From Sphaerosporella brunnea (lineage: Eukaryota; Ascomycota; Pezizomycetes; Pezizales; Pyronemataceae): a DNA stretch of 64,000 nucleotides. The translations under genes were made by a program, and so were the position numbers. Of the stretch, positions 56,720 through 64,000 are shown piece after piece (position 1 is the first letter of the stretch; each line of letters begins with the position of its first letter). The notes under the pieces were generated by a model, which saw only the letters and a list, made by a program, of their open reading frames with translations, had not been told where the DNA came from and searched no databases. Location: assembly GCA_008704415.1 (NCBI GenBank), contig VXIS01000008.1, positions 62,001-126,000 on the forward strand. The letters run 5' to 3'.

Positions 56720-57245
56720 GAGGTCATGTCCATATGTTATCGTGGAATCATAGAAGCCCGCTGGAACACAAAGCCACTCTTTCACAGCAGCGCCACATAC
56801 AGTCACTCGGAAGCACTCAGTCCACGCCCCCAGCTCCAATCCCGGCGCCGACCAACACCAGCTAGCCCTGAACTGCAACAGGCGCTCCTCTGTATGCGCC
56901 CAAACGGACATGTTCCCGCGCCGGCAAATGCAGTACAGTCGTGCAAATTTTCGGACTGGATACCAATTGTAACAGTGGCAGCACCAAGCGCAGCAAGAGT
57001 ACTGATTGGGCGCCCCAGAAACGGTATTCCTGGCTATTGGACAGGCTGGCAAGTGAGCACTGGGCGCTGTTGGATGTGGTCACCAGATGGTCGGACAGGC
57101 AGAAACGCCTGATCACCGCTGTCGCCCTCGATGCTTGCGCTGCAGGAACACATCGGCGTGGTAACTCTGGGGAATGGGAGGCAGGTCAAGACGAAGGTTG
57201 ACACCACCGCTGGCAGCGTCTGCTACTCTGCGGTTTTGATAGGTT
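56720..57245 (+). repeat. Segmental repeat R, copy 4 (short)
   Basis: It matches R copy 2 at 37,860-38,610 from GTCCATATGTTATCGTGGAA to TGGCAGCGTCTGC. It joins the 3' flank of F-box/ankyrin gene 2 without a gap and shows the R sequence without the hAT-A fragment. Confidence 0.65.
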
Positions 57246-57599
57246 GCAACAGGCGGAGGCGTTCTGCTGGCAAGTATCATTTGGGCAGCTTGAAATGATC
57301 CCATGCAGGAGCGAATCCCCTCTGTAGGAGCTCTTAGCAAGATCGAAGGCTGCGGAACTGGTGACTAAGATCAGGCCCCACGGGTACTACGATGTGCGGA
57401 TGGGGGGGCGTGCAATGTCCAAGGCGAATGCAGCGGGTAACACAATTTTTGATGGCCATAGCTAGGCTCCACCAGCCTGCCATCTGCAATAAGGCAATGA
57501 ACCTGCGCTGGGGAGCATCTCATGAACCGACCTCAATACGGATAACATAGTGGGTAAACGTCAATCTGCAACTGTGATCGAGTAGAGATGGGGAAAGAC
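57246..57599. other. No recognisable gene
   Basis: Short ORFs only; no motif seen. Confidence 0.4.
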
Positions 57600-58120
57600 A
57601 CGCAGGACTGCTACCAACCCACATCTCGCATCAAAGTGGTGACCTCAGTAACACCCATATACGAAATAATTGCCTGAAAGCTTGCGTACAGCGGCAGCGA
57701 CGAGCTAGTCCGGCCGCTGTTTGAACACATTGCACTGGCACGATTGGATGGCCCTGCTCGTCGTTCACTACTGCGCGGAGGTCTGTGCCGCTGACTGGCA
57801 CGCAGCGTGTCGGGGTCACGTGGTCGTTTGTTGACGGGCGCCAACGTCTCGGCAATGCACTCGCTGGGTCGACCATGCGCCGAAGGCAGGGCATGCGGAG
57901 GGCGCGCCTGCTCCTTGCACGCGGCGCAGACGTCTCACCCACCCGACAGCACAGATGGACCGCCTGTTGCGCGCCGCATACAACGGCCATGTGGAGGCTG
58001 CGCCGCCGCAGCTTGACAATGGTCCCGACGGCTGGGCCACTGGCTGGAAACCCAGACCCCGCCACACCGCGGGGTAACATACGGGCGCGACTTGCTCGTC
58101 TGTTTCCTCGGGGATAGTGG
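57600..58120 (+). pseudogene. Ankyrin-repeat pseudogene of the F-box/ankyrin family
   Basis: The phrase GCGTACAGCGGCAGCGACGA followed by GCTAGTCCGGCCGCTG near 57,683 matches the first ankyrin repeat of genes 1-3, and GGGCGCCAACGTCTCGGC near 57,836 matches a later one (GANVSA). Several frame changes break the reading. No F-box remnant is visible upstream. It is a fourth, decayed family member lying between genes 2 and 3. Confidence 0.65.
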
Positions 58121-59082
58121 CGCATTTATGGACGCGTGGGGCCATGACACCCTGGCCCTGGCAGTTCAAGGCGATCACGAGGCGCGGGTCTACCGGTTGC
58201 CTAGCAGGGCAACGTCGCCCTCCTGCGTGGAGTGACGAGTCTTGGGCCTCGCAGTAAGCAGGGCGCGGCGGGTCCGTCGAGCGAAGATCCTTGTATAGTC
58301 CACATGATCGCGGTGCTGGTGGAGCAGCAGCACAGAGCCGCAACACGGAGCCGCATCACGGAGCCGCAACACTGAGGCTCGGCTAACTGGCCAATCATAG
58401 CGCTGACCGGATCCGCCACCCTCCTTCGGCACGTGACTCCGCGATGCAGAGCCGCAACGCAACGCCACAACACAACGCCACCAACCCTGCCGACCTCGCG
58501 CAGTGCCTCCGTTTCGCACGTTCGTGATCCACCTTCTGGCGCTAAGTTGCGGTCGTCGCCGGCTGATGCGCCTGGTGGCACTTCTTGATTGTACCGAGGT
58601 GAGCCCACCTGCGCGATGCCAAAATTCGCCGGTTGCGTGAACGGAAGGCCATGACCGCAAAATGCGCATCACTTTCCACGGAGCACATCGGCAGCGGCGA
58701 TGACCGGCCCTAAAGCCGATGAAGTCGTATGTGGTGGCAGACCTCGTTGTGCGCGCGCTTCGCAGTCCCCCAACAAGGACTGACGAAATGTTATCGGCGT
58801 ACCTCCGGGCGTCGCGGCTTTCTGGGCTGCGAACTTGACCACGCGGGGTCGACCGGAGACCATTGACACCCGCTACTACGTCGCCCGTGACCCCACCAAT
58901 TGCGCCGAGCGTGCGCGCAGAGACCCGGTTAATTTGGAGACGGGGATCAAGAAGAGCATCGTCGACATGAGAGCCCGGTCGGCGGGGCAGACAACGACGA
59001 GCCGAGCTCGTGGGTCGGTGAGGGTTCCAAGACCCCGAATCAGGCCTCTATTGAGGTGTCGCATACTAAAATCTCGGCGTCC
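58121..59082. other. No recognisable gene
   Basis: GC-rich sequence with long but motif-free ORFs on both strands. A short repeated CGCAACACGGAGCCGCATCA / GGAGCCGCAACAC phrase lies at about 58,338-58,375. Confidence 0.35.
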
Positions 59083-59456
59083 GTCATCAATCACCGGCGT
59101 GATTGTTTTTCTGGGAGTCGCGCCCAACACTGGGCTCCGAGGCTTTGTTCAGCCCCTTGCTTCACCGTGTACGCAGTTTCTGGTCACAGCCGGCTTGCGG
59201 AATCGCCGGGCGTTTCCAGAGACGCACACTGGCGATCGCATTTTGGGTGGTCGCACGGTGTCACTGGGCGCAGTCCCAGCGGAGTGCCGAAACCGGGGCT
59301 CACTGCTCAGCTCCCGCGTGATCGTGCCAGGTCACTCTCCGGTGTTGACTTGTCGAGTCATCAAAGTGGCAAGCAAGACAGCGCCATCAGTTGGCAGCTA
59401 ACCTCGGTTCGGTTGGTTGGTCGGTTGCGCGTGACGATGTTTTGTCGTGGCATCAT

Positions 59457-59462
59457 CACGTG
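59457..59462. promoter_or_regulatory. CACGTG E-box, gene 3 promoter
   Basis: Lies in CATCATCACGTGCCGGCA, identical over that block to the promoter of gene 1, 92 bp upstream of the start codon of gene 3. Confidence 0.55.
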
Positions 59463-59553
59463 CCGGCACGGATGACTCAGCCAGCAGGGTAATATATATT
59501 CTCGGTGTCACGATCGCGTACCGCCCAAACCACCAAACCACCAAACCACCATC

Positions 59554-60639
59554 ATGTCGTCAACCCCCACATTCCCCGCGTTGCCGACCGACACGCTCTT
59601 CGACATCGCCGACCTCCTGTCGGTGCCCGACCTCAGCGCTCTGTCCCGCACGTGCCGGTCCTTGCATGTCCTTTTTACACGGCCGCTTGTCCGACGCGTC
59701 CAACGGTCCCTGAGCACCTGTCTGTTCCACGTCATGCAGAGCAACAACAACGTCCGCCTGCTCACCTACCTCCTCGATGAGGGCCTTCCGGTCGATTGCA
59801 CCATCCCCGCATACGAAATCTGGCGCAGACCCGTGTGCACGATTTTGCACTTGGCGGCGGATAGCGGCAGCGACGCGCTGGTCCGACTGCTGATCGATCG
59901 TGGTGCCAACATCTCGGCCGCCACAACGGTCGACACCGAGGCGCACGTCCAGCGAGCGTGGGTGATGGACTCGGAATCTCTCGACGTCCCCGTGGGCTCG
60001 ACCCCGCTGCACTGTGCGGCGGCGAAAGGACATGATGTGGTGTCCATGCTGCTGATTGAAAATGGCGCCGTGGTCTGTGCCGCGGCCAAGAATGGGAAGA
60101 CGCCGCTGCATTGCGCGGCGTATGAAGGCCACGTGGCCATGTGTGACCTGCTCATTGAAAATGGCGCCGTGGTCTGTGCCGCCACAGAGCGCGGCGAAAC
60201 ACCGCTGCATGTGGCGACGTATGACGGCCAGGCGGTCGTGTGTCAGCTGCTCCTTTCGAAGGGCGCCAACGTCTCGGCGGTCACAGATGAAGGACAGACC
60301 CCTTTGTTCTTTGCTGCACAGCTGCGGTATGCAAAGGTGGCGCGGCTGCTGATTGCCAACGGCGCTGACGTGTCTATCGCCGACAAGGCCGGGCGGACCC
60401 CCCTTCACAATGCGGCGATGCACGGGAAGGTGGTGGTTGCCGCCTTGCTCATCGAGAAAGGGGCCAACGTGGCAGCTGTCGACAATCTGGGGCAGATGCC
60501 GATACAAGTCGCAATCGATTTCATGCAGGACGATGTCGTAGCGCTACTACGTGACAGGTCACCGCCGTTCGCTAGAGAGACACTCAACAGGAGCGCTATA
60601 CGGTTCGGGATTCTTCCTCCTTTGACTGGTTATCTGTAG
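59554..60639 (+). CDS. F-box/ankyrin-repeat protein 3
   Basis: Intronless, 361 residues, starting MSSTPTFPALPTD after three consecutive AAACCACCA words. The F-box is at about residues 9-45 (LPTDTLFDIADLLSVPDLSALSR). After the LLTYLLDEGLPVDC linker come about six full ankyrin repeats and a C-cap, one repeat more than genes 1 and 2. The extra unit is explained by two nearly identical DNA blocks (ATTGAAAATGGCGCCGTGGT at about 60,055 and 60,155). The protein ends with a basic tail after LLRDRS. It lies in a 2-kb unit homologous to the gene 1 locus. Inferred SCF substrate adaptor with variable binding surface. Confidence 0.85.
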   Translation: MSSTPTFPALPTDTLFDIADLLSVPDLSALSRTCRSLHVLFTRPLVRRVQRSLSTCLFHVMQSNNNVRLLTYLLDEGLPVDCTIPAYEIWRRPVCTILHLAADSGSDALVRLLIDRGANISAATTVDTEAHVQRAWVMDSESLDVPVGSTPLHCAAAKGHDVVSMLLIENGAVVCAAAKNGKTPLHCAAYEGHVAMCDLLIENGAVVCAATERGETPLHVATYDGQAVVCQLLLSKGANVSAVTDEGQTPLFFAAQLRYAKVARLLIANGADVSIADKAGRTPLHNAAMHGKVVVAALLIEKGANVAAVDNLGQMPIQVAIDFMQDDVVALLRDRSPPFARETLNRSAIRFGILPPLTGYL

Positions 60640-61120
60640 GCAGGGTTCTGAGACGGCGTGGAGGAGGGACACGGGAGGTGAATGCGCAGGAGGTCGGCAA
60701 GGAAGGTGTCTGGAAATAGGTATCGATTACAGATATTCAGATGGCGTAATTTGTAGACCTTCATAACCTCTGAATAAATTGTATGCACCATGCCTCTGTC
60801 CCCGTTTATCCACTCGGGATGACCTCCAATCCCCCGCCTCAACATCGCCACCTTCTTCCAGGTATGGATGATGCCAGAATCGCGACTCCGACCGACTGAA
60901 ATGGTCGCAAAACACGGCATATTTCGAGCCTCTATGAGGCTGCACACGCTTCGAGACCATGATGACTGACTACGCTGTGAGGGCATCTGGTAACAGCGAT
61001 CGCCATGCAGCAGCACCAGGTTGTTGATGGCGTTTCCAGGACCAACGAGGAACAGAGCCGTCGCCGGATCACAGCGTAGTGCAGTCACAGGAAGGGTTTG
61101 GGGCAAATTACCTGACCACG
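60640..61120 (+). other. Conserved 3' flank of gene 3
   Basis: Homologous to 42,464-43,060 after gene 1. A 229-codon minus-strand ORF crosses it but is not preserved in the other copy, so it is not called. Confidence 0.6.
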
Positions 61121-61866
61121 AATTTCGATGAAGACACGAGCGCCCGCCTCCGCGCCGATCTGAGGGTTTTCCGCTGCAGGTGACCGTGCCGATGACAGCC
61201 GGCGAAGATGCATTGCCCGCTGTGTGGTCGCCCGGTACACTTCGTTGCAGGGTCATGGACAGACTGGAGGGGCCCAAGGGACTCGCGTACAGAGGGGGAA
61301 CGGGCAGATGCAGGAACAAGGGCCAAGACGAGATCCGGAGGCGGACGACTCGGATCGCTCCTTAACAATGCGATGGATTCAAGATAGGCCACCCCTCTAC
61401 TCGCGCCCACTCCGAGGAGGAGTTCATAGATCTGGCACAGCGGGCGTGGGAGGAACCTGATTGGGACAAGGCGGACGGTATCATAGATAGTGGAGGCGAA
61501 GGGAGAGACAACAAAGTGTCGAATGCTTGTAAGTGAGCTCTCCATCACGTCGCTGGGGGGTTTTTTTTTTTTTTTCCCTGCGTTCTGGCGTGCTGGCATT
61601 GGTTGTCTTCTCGTTGTAAGGCGTCGGTACCAGGGCGCAACTCGTCACCCAGGTTCCCTGACTGTACATGTACATTTCTGCTTTACGGCGTCGATTTCGA
61701 CCGGTTTGTGCTGGCAGTATGGAGTTCTGAATCAACTCCCGCGAACGGAGTAGACGGTGGTGGGGGATGACAGCCGGACCGAACGGCGGATATTTACATC
61801 CGCTTTTTTTTACGTTCTATGCGGCCATTGTTCCGGGGTTGGATGATGAACACATCTTGCCATCCC
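61121..61866. other. No recognisable gene
   Basis: A plus-strand stretch at about 61,395-61,535 reads protein-like (EEFIDLAQRAWEEPDWDKAD) in one frame but has no partner. A run of about 16 T bases starts near 61,560. Confidence 0.35.
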
Positions 61867-62374
61867 AGTCTATTCTCCGCAGCGGAGAGGAAAAAAGTAC
61901 AGTACTAAGAAAACAACCAGAAGACCAAACATTTAAAAAAGAAAACCATACAAAAGACCGAAACCTGAATCAGACGTCTGCAAAGGTTGCGCCTAGCCCG
62001 CCAGAACTGGGTCCGGAGGCTGAGCTTCGGGAGCCCTCGGCCCAGCCCCGTAGCCCAGTGCCGGGCTGAACTCCTCCCAGCCTCGCCCGCGTGCAGAGCT
62101 ACAGGCAGATGGTCCAGGTGGTCGTGGTTGGTGGGAAAAAAGAAGACCAGAGGATTGAGGATGCGAACACGAGGTGCGGTGCTGGCGATCTGGGGGATCC
62201 TCGAGGAGTCGGCCAGACGGGCCCTTTTATAGGGGCCGGTCAAGAGCCTGAGGCTTTTTCGTCGACTCGGCCTCCGAGCCACCAGCACTATCCCCGCCCA
62301 TCGCTCGCCCCCAGGGGCTCGAGGCCTGTCCTTTGGTGCTGCTCCGTCCTACTAGCTCGCAGTCTAACTGCCCA
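61867..62374 (-). mobile_element. LTR-like repeat, copy D
   Basis: On the minus strand it runs from TGGGCAGTTAGACTGCGAGC at 62,374 to CGGAGAATAGACT at 61,867 and is uninterrupted, with a TATAAAAGGGCCC TATA-like word near 62,226. It provides the reference for the split copy at 49,758-52,505. Neither flank shows a target duplication. Confidence 0.55.
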
Positions 62375-62599
62375 TAGAAGCGGACACTGTGTGGTGTGGG
62401 TAGTCCAAATTTGGTAGCTTTGGCCGCTTCTGCGCACTATTGAGCGGCATTTACTGCTTACTACGGAACTAGATGAACGGGTCGACGTGACTGGCCATGC
62501 CAGACTGGTCGCGGCACGTGTGTGAGTAATCAGGTTCGTGGCCGTATGCGACGCCGTCCTCGTCCCCGCGCTTATGCGGGCCGCCGCCTGACTCATCAG

Positions 62600-63050
62600 C
62601 AGGGCTGTCGTTCGGTGGTCGTTCCGCCCCAGCCAAAGCGTCGATCGCAATCAAAAGACTGGTCGATCCACGCCATAGAATGCCTCAAATCCTAGCGAGG
62701 GAAGATCTGGTATATGGGGCGGGTTCTCAAATTCATCAGGTTGAGCGTATGCTGAGTGACTTGGGACAGCAGGCGGCGAAGATTGAGGGGTAGCTGGAGG
62801 TCCTTCGGGTTGTTGAATCTGTATCTCACGTTCATGTTTCTTACCTTGATGTATGTGTAAGCAAAAAACTACAGATGCCTGGCGGGCCCGCCGGGCGCCG
62901 GGTCCTTCTGGTCCTGGCGGGAGCACGTCGGCGCCTGGGTCTCGGTCCAAAAAGCCTGGTCCGAACCGGCCGTGATTTCAAACGCCCGTTTCAATCAGCC
63001 CGGTTCAGGCCGCGCACAATTCCGGACTGGCCGGACTTTTGACAGCCCTG
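62600..63050. mobile_element. hAT-B MITE
   Basis: It begins CAGGGCTGTCGTTCGG and ends GACAGCCCTG, a 10-bp terminal inverted repeat of the CAGGG type used by many hAT elements. The flanks are CTCATCAG (62592-62599) and CTCATGAG (63051-63058), an 8-bp duplication with one mismatch. The 451-bp interior is shared with 11,400-11,740 and 44,720-45,153. No transposase is encoded. Confidence 0.7.
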
Positions 63051-63058
63051 CTCATGAG

Positions 63059-64000
63059 ATCTCATGCGTCCCGGAACTCCAGGCACACTCCAGAAGGAAA
63101 TGTGTAAAAGGACATCGAAAGAAAGCAACAGGACCGAAAGGTGAAAAGCTGTGTCCAAGTACACCGCTTCTTCCCAGGACAACACATGACGCTCCTTCTT
63201 CTGAGCTTCCCCTGCCTCATTGGCGGTCACTAGTGTCCCTCGGTAATGAGAAGGTCGTAAACGCACCGGCGGGACTGTGTGGCGCTGCGTCACAGTCAAC
63301 GGTGAATAGCTTGAAGGTCTCTCCTGCCGCTGGTTTTTCGACTGGGTATTACCGCTAGGACTGGCCTGAGAATTCTTCTTTTGGCCTGCAGGCGGCAATT
63401 ACAACAGCCACTATGCCCGCTGTCAGAGTAGAATGGTGTGATCAGGAGTAGAATACATCAAAATCGGGAGTTACCCAGCTAGGTTAATATATGCCATGGG
63501 TGTATGCCAAGAGCAATGATGGGAATACTGGCTGAAGCTGCGTGAAGCCACAGCTGAAGAGAAGTGAGTATAGGTGTCCCGTGGAGAGGAGCCCAGCGGA
63601 CAGGGAAGTTCCAGGAGAGGACACAGACAAGGTCCTACTCCTGCAATACATTCGAGAGAACAGGGCCCCTCCCGATGAACGAGAGCTTTGAATGCGTTGA
63701 AGCAGGGGTTGAAGCCCCAGGGGGTGCGGAGCAGCAACACTGGCAGGAAATAGTCCGTTTTTTTCTTTAGTTAACAGGGATTTCTCTTTGAAGGATAGGA
63801 TAGAATACATTTATTTGATTTTCTCTATCCGCCGAGAGACACTCGATATCGGGGTAGGCGGCGTCGGGCGTCGGGCGTCGGGCGTTGTGGTTTGCGTCCA
63901 GTGTGATGAGTGAGGCGCGGGAGTCGTTGCTGTTGTACTCACTAACTCAAAGGTTATGAACAATGTCATGACTACTGACCAAAGTTACTAACCGTAACTT
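63059..64000. other. No recognisable gene; 7-bp repeat
   Basis: ORFs on both strands without motifs. GCGTCGG is repeated about 3.5 times at 63,859-63,884. Confidence 0.4.

Noticed and set aside
55582..60507. Long antisense ORFs (212-315 codons) opposite the three F-box/ankyrin genes
   Set aside because: They mirror the GC-rich codon pattern of the sense genes, recur in all three paralogues as their exact shadow, and give low-quality Arg/His-rich proteins without domains.
60630..61319. 229-codon minus-strand ORF after F-box/ankyrin gene 3
   Set aside because: It crosses the 3' flank that is homologous to the flank of gene 1, but the frame is not preserved there, and no motif is seen.
1..64000. 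Heavy RIP across the repeats
   Set aside because: Differences between R copies and between S copies include many transversions and indels, and the repeats remain GC-rich. Only isolated C-to-T examples were seen.
1..64000. tRNA, rRNA or CRISPR loci
   Set aside because: A few GGTTCGA-like words were inspected, but no cloverleaf with acceptor pairing could be built. No spaced short direct repeats of CRISPR type occur.

Overview
The window looks like a repeat-rich accessory region of a filamentous fungus. Reasons: short GT-AG introns of 56-88 bp; a 5'-truncated Tad1/I-type LINE with RNase H and a CCHC finger; hAT, MULE and Tc1/mariner-like DDE transposon debris; F-box/ankyrin genes; and a fungal-type kinase with an HRDVRWDN catalytic loop. 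A filamentous ascomycete is the most likely source, but the sequence does not prove it. Composition is fairly GC-rich throughout and I see no AT-rich islands of heavy RIP. I recognise no tRNA, rRNA or CRISPR.

Layout. 1-5 kb: a degenerate minus-strand coiled-coil-repeat gene, a LINE 3' end, and a small minus-strand hypothetical gene with a telomere-like box in its promoter. 5-8.9 kb: gene debris, including a DDE transposase end. 8.9-11 kb: a three-exon protein kinase gene with all catalytic motifs but one in-frame TGA. 11-17.4 kb: hAT fragments, a palindrome, a 30-bp repeat and a short F-box ORF. 17.5-20.2 kb: a segmental duplicate of 46-49.2 kb, with an LTR-like repeat inserted and most of one gene deleted. 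23.3-24.6 kb: a MULE with about 100-bp TIRs and a perfect 9-bp target duplication. 25.6-39.1 kb: two large direct copies of a degenerate segment on either side of a DDE transposase remnant; shorter copies lie at 52.8-54.9 and 56.7-57.2 kb. 39.9-43.1, 55.3-56.7 and 59.1-61.1 kb: three intact, intronless F-box/ankyrin paralogues with homologous promoters and 3' flanks, plus one ankyrin pseudogene at 57.6-58.1 kb. 49.7-52.5 kb: an LTR-like repeat split by a hAT element that itself holds a 150-160-bp satellite array. 61.9-63.1 kb: a further LTR-like copy and a small hAT-type MITE.

How it fits together. The only clearly intact genes are the F-box/ankyrin trio. F-box proteins normally dock on SKP1 in SCF ubiquitin ligases and ankyrin repeats bind targets, so these are inferred to be substrate adaptors. 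Their patchwork identity suggests gene conversion and repeat gain. They share a CACGTG promoter site, and one promoter carries a LINE insertion with a 14-bp target duplication while its paralogue keeps the empty site. This paralogue family is the best candidate for an active, undescribed system here; most of the rest is its decaying repeat setting.
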